DNA of 64,000 nucleotides, taken from NCBI GenBank assembly GCA_024529925.1, contig JAFEUB010001103.1, positions 434,001 through 498,000 of the forward strand, read 5' to 3'. The position numbers and the translations under genes are program-made. Below, piece by piece: positions 26,670 through 37,225 of the stretch. Origin of the DNA: Ophthalmolycus amberensis. Lineage: Eukaryota; Chordata; Actinopteri; Perciformes; Zoarcidae. How positions within the stretch are numbered: the stretch's first letter is position 1; every line of letters begins with the position of its first letter. A model generated the notes under the pieces. It saw only the letters and a program-made list of their open reading frames with translations. It was not told the DNA's origin and ran no database searches.

Positions 26670-26700
26670 ATATATATATATATATAATATATATATACAC
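26670..26700. repeat. (TA)n tract
   Basis: Alternating TA with one break. The Tyr/Ile-rich minus-strand frame at 26647-26832 is an artefact of it. Confidence 0.9.
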
Positions 26701-26864
26701 ATACCGACCAGCAAAATGCTGATCTGAAAGCCTGACTGACATCTCATTAATCCTGCAATCGAACAATAAACATGCAGTGTCAGTATGAGCGGATCTCACT
26801 GAAATAAGGTTTTCCTTCCAATTTTTGGGCAACCTACACCCTTAATGTCAGTTTCTTTCTTTCC

Positions 26865-27010
26865 TTTCTGTGCCGGGATCACTCGGGTATGCTTCAAACT
26901 CATGGTCGTACCGGAGCGAAATTGGAGAGGGCCGGAGCGGGAGATAAGACAACATTCGAACTTTGTAAAAGATCCGCTCTGCGCTCCATCTGAAACGGAA
27001 TCTAACTAAG
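26865..27010 (+). mobile_element. Fragment of the same repeat family as 42.85-43.68 kb
   Basis: GGGTATGCTTCAAACTCATGGT...GTACCGGAG.GAAATT.GAG and GGAGC.(A)GAGATAAG occur here and again, in the same orientation, at about 43425-43500. The two copies are diverged by substitutions and small gaps. The 43-kb copy sits in an hAT-like element, so this is likely an internal fragment of that family. The 126-codon minus-strand frame at 26848-27228 crosses it and is not considered a gene. Confidence 0.5.
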
Positions 27011-27284
27011 TTGAAGGTCCTTAGCATGGATGGCACATATCTAAGCTGAATGGCTTCATATTTGTTGGGAAGGGACCAGCAGGCTGAGGTTGGTGGCCAG
27101 TTGTTGTAGGCCACACCAATCACCTGTGAGGTGCCAAGAACAGTGTACAAGGGTCCTCTGCTCCTTTTGCTCTTCATAAGAGACATGACAGCAGTTTGCA
27201 CTTGTTCTTTACTCTTATATACAGACAACTAAGCCATACTTGTAAGTAACACATTAAAATAAAGATAGAATAGAGGCAATACTA

Positions 27285-27640
27285 GCTGACAAGCGACTAA
27301 AGACCTGGCGAGACAACAGGTTTTTACTTCACTTTGGCAAGAGATCTAGTTTGGTTCAAAGCCTTGGTTAAATAAGGAATCAGCCATGTGTATTAAGAAT
27401 GAAGGGGGGGATCTATTACATGAAAGCTCTCAGGTCTGCTACCTGGGCTGCTTTCTTGATGGGAACTTAAAGGGAGCTTCCATGACATTGAAGATTGTGG
27501 GCAAGATAAATGGCAGAACTAGATACCTAACCAGGGGGGCTAGATTACTGGACAGGGAATCCCTAAAAGTGCTGCCCTCATGCTTGTCCCCATCTTGTTG
27601 TGGATGGACTAAACATCAGGAACCACTTTGGAAATAAATC
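27285..27640 (+). pseudogene. Non-LTR retrotransposon reverse transcriptase fragment (thumb region)
   Basis: The frame at 27386-27637 (83 codons) contains QVCYLGCFLDGNLKG, followed by a KI.GKINGRTRYL...LLDRESLKVL pattern. This is the conserved YLG block and following helices C-terminal to the catalytic domain of LINE reverse transcriptases. Upstream bases to about 27285, in another frame, give RLKTWRDNRFLLHFGK-like sequence that fits the region just before it. Only this piece remains, with a frame break, so it is a dead fragment. It differs in sequence from the Rex3 copy at 47 kb; the clade is uncertain (L2/CR1/Rex1-like is possible). Confidence 0.55.
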
Positions 27641-27849
27641 CTGAAATTGCCATGTCATCCCGACGCTTATACTTTACTACTCTATTTGTTATTTTGTCAA
27701 ATGAACACAAAAAACATTCATAATCGTCATAGGATGAAGTTTTCTCAATCCCTAGACTTTTCCAGCAGCAGTTCAAAGTTTTTGTCACACGTGATTATCT
27801 CAACTTGTAATTGATTAGTATTGGCACACACTATTGAACAGACCATCCA

Positions 27850-28200
27850 TGTTTACCGAGAGGATGAATCCTCACAACTATGGTGACACCCTGGCATTTC
27901 TTCTAGCAGCAACAACAGGTCAAAGTTTTCACTTATCCCGTGAAATATCTACAAGATGGATTGACACAAGACATGCATGGTACCCAGACAATGAATCCTA
28001 CTTACTTGATTGATTAGTAGACGTTTTTAGCCCACAGGCAAATCGGTTTACAGTGTGGCCACAAATCACAACCACATACATGATAACAGAGAAAGACAAG
28101 TCTCAACCTGTCTGGATGGATTGCCATGAAATTTGGTGCACACATTCCTGTCTCCCTCTGGATGAATTTATCGTGATTGTGGATTGTAAACAAGCCAACA
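27850..28200 (-). repeat. Inverted copy of the 24-kb degenerate repeat cluster
   Basis: GGATTGCCATGAAATTTGGT, then GCACACATTCCTGTC and CTCTGGATGAA (about 28118-28167) is the reverse complement pattern of the unit at 24.2 kb. Two further decayed units begin near 27860 (GAGGATGAATCC) and 27955 (ATGGATTG...GGTACCCAGACAATGAATCC). The two clusters face each other about 3.5-4 kb apart. Confidence 0.5.
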
Positions 28201-28857
28201 GTTTATCTTAACCACTTCAGTGGGAGGTGAAACTGAAAGTCAGTGCACTGATAATGTTGGTAATCTTTCATGGACATTTACAACGAAACAGTTTGGGTTG
28301 TAACTTTACTGCTGGCCTTCCTTTCCTCTTTTAAATTAGGCATATTCGCTGCCTTGTGTGTTCACATGATTGTCTGCTGCTGCACACACTTGCTACCCCA
28401 TTGAACTTAATTTAAGCAATAGCATTCCAAGATCTCTGCAATTAACAGAGCTAAGTACAATGTTTTCAGTGGAGATAGTACAGATTGCCAGAACTATTAA
28501 AAAAGAAATAAAAGTGCAATAAACCGCTGTTTTTCTTTCAGCAATCTTGCTAAATTAGCATAGAATGAAATGAACGTTGTACTTCCCCTTTATTCTATAT
28601 ACACCACTCAGGATGTTCAAAGCCCCAACTGAGTCAGGCTGCCGTATGTCACACTTGTAGCACAAATGTAACATTGAAGTACCTGTGCCCCACTCTGGTC
28701 CTCATATTGTGGCGCTCAAAATGGGGACATGATGACAGCCTTAGCATCGCTGTTATTTTAAGTGGCAAAAAAGCACAAGAGGGACAAAGTAGAAGTCCCT
28801 ATGAAAAAAATCAGACAGTTTTCCTTTTCTACCTCTCTATATTTGTTCTCTTTGCCA

Positions 28858-28859
<2 letters not shown>

Positions 28860-28898
<39 letters not shown>

Positions 28899-28902
28899 CT
28901 CG

Positions 28903-28940
<38 letters not shown>
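28860..28940. repeat. (CT)n microsatellite with CG interruptions
   Basis: About 80 bp of CT with three TCG interruptions near the middle. Frames through it read Ser-Leu or Ala-Leu repeats. Confidence 0.97.
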
Positions 28941-28943
<3 letters not shown>

Positions 28944-28944
28944 G

Positions 28945-31900
28945 TTTGAATTTAAAGTCTGATTTCATTATTAATGCTGGAAATTAATTTCATCAGCAAC
29001 GTAGATTTGTAAACAGTATGAACAGCAACCGAAACAATGTACTGCAGCTACACGGTGAACAAATTATATATAGAAATCTGAAATGTGTTCTCAAGACACA
29101 CACATACACACAATGTGTTTTGGTGAGAAACACTGAATATAAACATGTTTGTCTGTGTAGAAAACTGCCTTTAAAAGGTACCCTGTGGAGGACATCTTAC
29201 CGTGTTTCTTACCACTCCCTGGAGTCTGCTTCCACCCCGCCCAGACACATCAACAACAACAACATACACACACATGCACAGGAAACAGGAACAGCTGTAA
29301 AAGTTTAATCCACTTAAACAGGGACACATGCAGTGTAAACAAACTCTGTAATATATGGATATATTCATTATGTGACAGTTAAACATATGAGACAGTAATA
29401 CGTAACACCATCACATGGCACAGATTCAGTGCCAGCTGTTAAACATATTAACAGCAACAGGAGCGAAGGATTGCTTGAACCTAATTGTTGTGCAGCGTTC
29501 AGCCCCTCTGACTCAGCCTAAATATCCACAGCACGAGCCGAGCTTTGGTCATGTAGATGCTGCTGTGAATCTTATGTCAATTCAGATCATTGCACAATTG
29601 TCTATAATGTCAAAAAGGCTAAATGACAGAACGCAGTGAGCTATAGCTAAAATGTTGTGTTACTGTGGCCAATGCTGAATACTCACATTCCAAACATGAA
29701 GTCAGAAAAGGCTGGAACAGCTTTTCTGTCTGAGAGCGAGGAGGAAATTGGACTTTGGGGAAATTGAGAAAGGAAATTTAAGGCATTGTGCGGCTCAGAT
29801 GCCCTACAAATACAGGTTTATGAATCTGCAGCTATCCGACTCATGCTTGTACAGTGTTTGCCAGAATGAAAGTCCGGATGCTGTTGGGTGAAAAGAAGCA
29901 GGTCAGGCCATGGGGGAGACGGATGACTGTGAACACCATCTCCAGGCTGATGGTGGGAGTGAGCCGTTGAAGAGGATGTGTCCATTCTGAATAGGAGGAA
30001 AACCGGCAAAAATACATGAAAACAAAAAAGAAAAGTGATACGGGAGTTTACTTCTTACTCACATGCATTTAAAAGCTCCATTGGTTGTATTCAGAAGGTT
30101 TTATATAACAGAATAATCCAACAAGAAATACAACTTTTCACCCATCATCAATTTTATTTTGAAATATATCTAATAAGACAACAAGCAACATTTAAATTCC
30201 AGAACCACTGATGAGTTGCAATATTAGGAGAAAACAAAGCCAAATAAGATCGATTAAAAAAAATCTTATCTTGTAATTATGACTTACTATCTCATAATTA
30301 CTTCTACAGATCTCATTATTACGAGATGTGGATCTCACAATTATGGGAATTATTTCTCTGACCCAGCCGATTCTGTGATCTGATATGAATTGCAGCTACA
30401 TTGCCGCTGCAATTGTTTTGTTTTTTATCATACTTCTTTGCATGGTTTATTTTGATAGTTGTCACCAAATGGTACCAGAAATTGTGATAGATTGGATGCA
30501 TTTCTGATTCACGATGTAATCGTGAATGCATCACCTACTGGTTTAGCTGCTCTTGAACAAACCGAGCCCCTTCCAGCATGTCAGAGGGCTTTCTGCCTGA
30601 ACTATCCCAGCTACTTTGGACGCTCAATGAAAATGTACAGTTTATACAGATACATGCAAAGTCTCTTTTTAGAATTAACTTCCAAATCTTACTTACCGGT
30701 ACTTAGTTTTTACATTTTTAATTAGGCAACGACAGGACTTGGTTCGGCTCAGGAAAAGATAGTTAGTTTGGTTGGAATAAGTACGTTTCTTACGTAAAAT
30801 AACCATGTTTGTAACTGGTGTAACAAAACGTTGACTTGATTTCACACGGGACATGAACTGCGGTCTCCTGGGTGAAAATCATGTTTGTTTTACGAGATGA
30901 GGACCTGATATCTATGAGAAAACTATCTGCTGCACAGTCATTGCTGCACAGTGTGGTCGAGTACCCAGTGTTAGATAAAGGAAAAACTGTGATGATTGAA
31001 CTATTATTCACTTCATAATGACCTTATGAAGAAAGCAAACATTGGCAAATTTTGCCAAAAGCACAGTTGCAATATTGTTACTGATTACAGTATTTAAAGT
31101 CAAACTAATTTGTAGATGGACATGGATGGCGATGTAATAAAACTGTGTGTCACTCTAAAAATGAAAAACAAAACACCGTTCTTAAGAAACATACGACCCG
31201 ATGAACAAGAACAGCAAGAGACTCTATAACTCTCCCAATTACAACAGAGAAACTACCAAATGCAGTGAAATGAAAACGCTACAATTGAGTCCCCCCTGTT
31301 ATGAAAATCAAACTTGGCCACTGAGGTTTGGCGACTCAGTGTGACGTTACACTGTAGTGGACTGCGGGGCCGACCAGCTGCTGCTAAGGGGAGATGCAGG
31401 GACCATCCAGCCGAGGGAAAGTCAGCAGGGTGTTTTCTGTCCCACAGCTCTGACCCCGCTGTGGCCACTTCAAAGCCAGTGGAAAAGAAACGATAAGAAT
31501 TTCCAGGACTCTTTTTCAATCTAAATTCAACACTGACTGACCAGGTGCAGCAGGTAAGATTAAAGGGAAACTTCACCGACTTTGTACACACAGGCCTGTT
31601 TGCTCACCATGGAGTTTCCTCTTCAGCCTGTGAGACAGCTGTGGTGTCGTATGCGTCGCTGGAGAGCAAGAGATTTGTCAAGTCGGAGAAAATAACCCCC
31701 AAGGATGTTTGAGGGCTATAAAAGTTTGAGCGTGGAGAAAACACATTACTAATGCATGGCGTGGCGTTTGAAAGTCAGGGAGGGTCTAAGGGAATGCTAT
31801 GCTATTGGTTGCATTATTTAAAAATGCAGGATCCAGTACAATTGTGTGTGTCCATTTTTTGTGTGTCTCCAGCTGCAAAGCAATAGAATCATTAAAATGA

Positions 31901-32360
31901 AAAATGTATAGAAGAAATACAATATTGCCAATTATGTCTTATGCTATTATCAGATTTGCATAATAAGTTAGGCAGTAAGTTCATCACGACTACGGCTTCA
32001 GTGGAGCATGAATTGGAATGTTAAGCTTATACAAATCGCTTCATTTCTGTTGGTCTTTGGTCGAAAAGAAATACTTTGTGGAATACAAATCAAGGATTCA
32101 AACCACACAATAGGATTCTGATAATCCCAAAAACAAAAAAGGTTTTAATTGATTCGACTGTCTCTTTTGCTGTGCCTTCGGTTTGTGCAACACAGTTCCC
32201 GTGTAATTGTAGTCAAAATCCACCCGACTGTCGATCTGACCGGTGGTGACAAGCTTCCCCGCAGATCCCACAGAGTATTGCTCTCCCTCACGCATTTTCT
32301 TTCGACCTGCCTCACTGTCTATGACTGTCATTTCCCTTTCTCTTTCTGACATGCACTTAT
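28945..32360. other. Non-coding stretch, no gene seen
   Basis: No coding region is supported. ATTAAAGGGAAACTTCACCGA near 31557 resembles the start of another TTAA-type fish MITE, and AAAAGGTACCCTGTGGAGG near 29173 resembles the start of a different common one, but I could not define a second end for either. Confidence 0.5.
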
Positions 32361-32361
32361 T

Positions 32362-32372
32362 CACACACACAG

Positions 32373-32408
<36 letters not shown>
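32362..32408. repeat. (CA)n microsatellite with a CG core
   Basis: A CA run interrupted by AG and by a (CG)4 stretch. Alternating purine-pyrimidine sequence of this kind is Z-DNA prone. Confidence 0.95.
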
Positions 32409-32814
32409 CTGTGTCCCCTGTGGGTCCTGTGTGGCGCGTTACTTTCTTTCCCAGTGAGGTGCCATTGTGAAGCCGCCGAGCCTGAGGGGAAAGAGGCCAA
32501 TTTAACACTCCCTCCATCACTCCTTCTCTCTGTCTCTATCCCTCGTCCTCTCTCCCTACGTCTCCCCCTCTCTCTTGTCCCTGCTGACTTGTTTGTCCCA
32601 CTGGTGTTTACCTCCTCCTCTCCCTCTGTTTGGCTCAGCGTCCGCCCTGACAGCGTAAGGCCATTATTTTTCCTTTCTCACCCTCTGCCTCTCTTCTCCT
32701 CACCCTCCGCCGCACCCACCACCTTTCCTCTTCCTCTCTCAGCACCCTAATTGGCACAGCACTTTTTCCCCTGTCATCTCCAGTGTTGCTTTGAAAGCTG
32801 CAGTCAGCCCAGCA

Positions 32815-32837
32815 CCCCCCCCCCCCCCCCCCCCCCC
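32815..32837. repeat. Poly-C tract, 23 bases
   Basis: Twenty-three consecutive C, read directly. It gives proline or glycine runs in spurious frames. Confidence 0.95.
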
Positions 32838-34330
32838 TTGTACCGACGAAGTCCAAACCACTGTTTTAGTATTATCATTATTCAAGTCTTTATTTACACC
32901 ACATGCCCCCTCACTCATCCCTAAAGATACCCATTCATGCAGGGGTGTAAACACAGACGTGCATGCATTCAGACATGCATATATACACGCACACATTAAA
33001 TGTGTGCACACACACTGCTGCTACCGCCTGGAAATGGAGGCAAAGTACAGCATATTCTTTCAGCAGAGAGAGAAGACGAGTGTGATAGACGATGCATTAC
33101 ACTGAAGGAATCCTCTGTACATTTAAGGGTGTAAATATTTGAGTGTCTCCTGCAGTTGTGTATATGCGTGCTATTACCCATGCTGCAGGCTGTCTTAGGT
33201 AATGCTTGTCAGTTCTCCAGGGGTGAGACCTTGCAGCTTAGCACAAGCTAAGGCCTCCTCGGGAGAAGCCCCCGCGTTGAAAATGGCAGATCGTCTTTAG
33301 TTATTCATGACATGTTGCATTAGACCCACTGCCCAGGCTTTTCTTTTTATACCCCCGGTAGCACCGTGTACCACGTGTGCCAAACCTCAGCGTCGGACAT
33401 TCAGTGACAAAACAATATGCGAGGTGCGTCAGTAGACGCGATGACACCACACCCTTTCCACTTTGGGGCCTCATAGTGAGCGATTGCGTTCCCCTGGTGT
33501 TACCCTGACTGTACTTTATGATTTTTTTGTTTTAAAAACACACTTAAAAGACAATTAAGATATCAAAGATGGGTTTTAGATAAAGAGATACAGCGTGGGA
33601 AAAAAAAAGAGAGGATCCGAAGTGGTGCAAACCCATCTTCACAACCCCGCAGGTCTCGTTAGTTAATTAGTCTCGTTAGCCGGCTTAAAAGTGGAATCTC
33701 CCCAAAGCCTTACGCAAGATTTATCAGCAGTAATTGAAAGGTAATTCCAACCCCTGCAGGTGTAACTCAGCCAGTGCCTCCGAAAGTGAAGCTAAAAGGG
33801 CCAAGCGGAGGAGAGGCGTGTCAGGGCTGCAGTATATGTTACAACACGGCCACAGAGACTTTGCTCCTCCTGTGCTCTCCGTCTACATGTCTCGGCCCTT
33901 TGTACTTCCTCCTCTCGTTCTCAACATTGCTTATTCCCACACCGCCCGTTCTCACCACTCCCGTTTAGCACCTCCCATCGTCCTCCTCCGAGCTCTCACT
34001 AGATTCGGCTTAATAATTCATTTCGGCTCTTGCTAAAGAGAACACAAACCCCTGCAAAGAGAGGACTACCCCTCATATAACACCTCTCTGCAATGCCACT
34101 GCAGTCAGGAGCCCCAGGCTTTTCTCTCTCTCTCTCTCTCTCTCTCTCCGTCCCCCCGTCCCCCCTCCCACTCACACACCCCTTTTTTACGGCACGCTCT
34201 CTTCCATCCCCTCCCCTCAACAGGAACACATTATTTTCTAGCCCCGAGCATGCCCAAGATGCCCCCAGCTGTGAGAAAATGTCAGACGTTTACCACCCAC
34301 CACCCTCCTCACTAAATATGCACACTCGCT

Positions 34331-34334
<4 letters not shown>

Positions 34335-34371
<37 letters not shown>
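34335..34371. repeat. (CA)18 microsatellite
   Basis: An uninterrupted CA run, preceded about 190 bp upstream by a (CT)14 run (34122-34149). Confidence 0.95.
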
Positions 34372-34376
<5 letters not shown>

Positions 34377-36394
34377 GGCCCACGCCCTCTCTTGACACAC
34401 AACACAAAAGAGGAAATCTCATTCGTCAGAGGGTGTGTGCCATTGATGTTTGCTTCTCTCTGGTCTTGGTGGTGGGATCTGGTTTGGCACTGTCTGGCTC
34501 ATGCTAGAGAACCCACAGCAACACCACGGGTTAAGCCGATTACATTTTTTCGGGGAGTGGGGAGACCTGAGGGGTAGAAGGATCCGGTTTTGTTCCTCTC
34601 CACCCTCTGCACCCCCCCTCCCCCTTTTTTTTCTCCCCCCTTTTTTTCTCTCTCTGCTGATTTATTCATATGCTCCTGAGGTTTAGCCACCACGGGCTTA
34701 TGGTTGCATTCAATGACTTCAGCTGGAAATTATTTCAAATTCAGTGGATTACATTTGTGGATATTGAATAAAGAGACAAATGTGGAGGGCGGGGGGGGCG
34801 AGTTGGAGGGGGGAAACGGCACAATGGTCTCTCTAATATGGCCTTGCGAAAATAGGCTTCACGGCGGACCAAACTGATAGCAATGGGTTGATGAGTGGAT
34901 ATTACCGTGCTGTTGATTATATCTAAACATGGCAAACTGGCATACATTTGATGAGAAGCTCCCCATTTCTGTCACTTCCCTGCCCTTTATCACCAAGCTG
35001 TGATCCGGCATCAGGTGTAGTTTGATGGAAATGCTTGGGGTATCACAAGTCGGGCTGAATACATATTGCTTTTTTTTTAAGCAGCTTTGGTGTAAAAAAA
35101 GATGAATGAATAAAAGGTGTACCATTAAGATGAGAAAAAAAAAAAGTGAGTCTAGCCAATGTCATTATGTTGCGTAGTGTCTGGTCATTTCATGCTTGTG
35201 TCCACTGCCAGATGGTGGAATGTGGGCCAGCATATGTGAGTCAAACTGGGAGAGAACAGAGTTCTCTCTGGCGTTGGCAACGTCGTCCCCGTCGATTGAA
35301 TCCTCATTACCATCCTCTCATAATTGTGGTTTTTTTTTTTCCTTTATCGGATATTCTAATGGCTGCTGTTGCATGTAATTATGTAGCAATTATCTGCTTC
35401 CTTGCCTCGAACTGGTGTTCCATCGGTGTAATGCAAAGTCAGATTGTGTCCGTTACACTCCCGCTGGCATGGCAGGTTCAGTTAGAGCACTGTGAGGCCA
35501 TTTGACGGAGGACATGTTGACCTGGACTTATCTTAAAAGTCCAAACAACCTCAGGCTTTCCTTTCGGTGCGTTCGTCGGTTCAGTCCCAGCGCTGCCCGG
35601 CCCACTCTGCGATACAGAAGGATAATTAGTCCGCAATCTCAGAGAGAGGAAATCATTGCTATGTATTTTTTCTCCCTCTATTTTCCTCCCCTCGAGTCAA
35701 GATCATTCTTTGAAGTCGGCATGTATGAAATCACTTGATCTTTATTTCTTTAAGTTCATTACTTATTTTCTAGTTGTGTGCATGTCATGCATTTTTAACA
35801 AACCCTTTGAGTTGACTTTGTGATGTGTTGTAGCGGGGGGAACATCAAAGGGATCGCTCGCTTTCTCTCTGTCTCCCTCTCTCTTATTCTTTCGCCTTTT
35901 CATCTCCCCTTTTACAGTCTGAACTGCACGCTCATAGAGCTTTTCTTTTCAGGCAGAATGGTGAGAGAAAGGTAGAGGAAGGAGAGGTAGAGGATTTGCC
36001 ATTTTTTTTTTTTTTTAACTCAGTGAAACTTTCTTTCATTCTCGTTCAGACCACAAAATATCGCATGCCAGCGATTAGGTAATGAACACCACTCCTTGAG
36101 GCAGGTTTCTTGTAGGCTGCGTAAAACACTAAATTGCATTTTTCCTGCACTTGTTTACCAAAAAATAGCAACACGGAGTCGGGCGACTTATTCTCAAGCA
36201 TTTTATTAATACCTGTAGTTACCGGTACATTTGAATCTGAGCTTTCTATTTCTAGAGATGATATGCTAATCCCATCCTTCCCACAGACAACACACCATGC
36301 AGGGAACATAACTATATTGCATACCCTATGTGTGCAAGGATTTGCTGCTTTTTCTTTGTTTTGGGTGATTCTTTAACTTTTCGTTTTACATTCA

Positions 36395-36536
36395 TTTTAT
36401 TTTCATATATATTTAACTGCAAAGTAGTAATGCGTGTTTGATACCTTCATTTTTTTGCATTAAATCATACTGGGATGTTTGCTGAAATTGATAGGATGTG
36501 GCACAGCCATAGAACATTTTCCACCAGCCGCCACTG
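36395..36536 (+). mobile_element. MITE end, inverted mate of the copy at 45.2-45.4 kb
   Basis: The stretch from about 36400 to 36536 is the near-perfect reverse complement of 45234-45375: AGTAGTAATGCGTGTTTGAT, ACCTTCATTTTTTTGCATTA, GGGATGTTTGCTGAAATTGA and the terminal ACATTTTCCACCAGCCGCC-ACTG all recur. Both copies stop at the same terminus (CAGTGGCGGCTGGTGGAAAA, outward end), so that is a true element end. Class unresolved; non-autonomous. Confidence 0.7.
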
Positions 36537-36594
36537 TTTAAATTGCACCACTGGCATCACTGAAGACTGTTAGTCTGGTTTTAGCCTCAAACAA

Positions 36595-36760
36595 TGCTGC
36601 CCACTCCTAGTCTTGGAGTCCCCTGTTAGTGCTGCACATTTCCCATCTCTCCCTGCCCTGCCTGCACCTAATTAGCTCTAGATTGGCTGAGCACACCTGA
36701 CCCAGATAATCAGGTGAAGGTAGAGCAGAATAACACAGTGCCATGGCCCTCCAAGAAACC
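36595..36760. mobile_element. Palindromic fish repeat fragment (CCTGGAG/CACCTGA type)
   Basis: CTAGTCTTGGAGTCCCCTGT, CTGCACATTTCCC, GCACACCTGACCCAGATAATCAGGTG and CATGGCCCTCCAAG follow the order of a widespread fish hAT-like palindromic repeat (outer CTTGGAG / CTCCAAG inverted, inner CACCTGA / TCAGGTG). Classification is from memory. Confidence 0.45.
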
Positions 36761-37015
36761 ACTGACTAAGACATATAAGGAAAAATGTCCCTACCCATAA
36801 AGAAGGATCACCAAACACAGTTATACATGGCTTTTACTTGACAACAGTGAATAGTGTTGTTAACACACTAATAATCATCTCAAGAGACATAAAGAGTACA
36901 TCATTTATATTTATATCATTTAATTATTGTGAAACACAGGCAAACATGTCCAACGTCCTCTCCCTTATTGAAATATTTACACACCTTGCACTTGTCATAT
37001 CCAAAAATCAGCATT

Positions 37016-37016
<1 letters not shown>

Positions 37017-37054
<38 letters not shown>
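37017..37054. repeat. (CA)19 microsatellite
   Basis: An uninterrupted alternating AC run. Confidence 0.95.
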
Positions 37055-37056
<2 letters not shown>

Positions 37057-37199
37057 CTCCATCTGTGCCCTGCTCTTGCCAGACATCTTGTGGTCTGTAG
37101 GGCAGCAGCGGGGTGTGGTCTGCCCTCGAGGCACCAGAGGGGTGCCCTCTCGCCTCGAGGCTCGCAGCGAGCCCAGCTGCGCCATGGATGGTCCCTGCG

Positions 37200-37225
37200 C
37201 CCCCCCCCCCCCCCCCCCCCCCCCC
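37200..37225. repeat. Poly-C tract, 26 bases
   Basis: Twenty-six consecutive C, read directly, in a locally GC-rich context. Confidence 0.95.

Larger units (their letters stand above)
32410..36395. other. Non-coding stretch rich in pyrimidine tracts
   Basis: No supported gene. Contents: a C/T-rich block at 32500-32750, a 23-base C run (32815-32837), a CT run (34122-34149), a (CA)18 run (34335-34371) and A/T runs near 35075-35145, 35330 and 36003. The block 33640-33790 (TTAGTTAATTAG, CGTTAGCCGGC, CAGTAATTGAAAGGTAATTC) has homeodomain-like words and could be regulatory. Confidence 0.5.

Noticed and set aside
26848..27228. 126-codon minus-strand frame
   Set aside because: It crosses a dispersed repeat fragment shared with 43.4 kb and shows no protein family pattern.
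31557..31620. Start of a third TTAA-type MITE (ATTAAAGGGAAACTTCACC)
   Set aside because: Resembles a known fish terminus, but no matching second end or second TTAA could be located.
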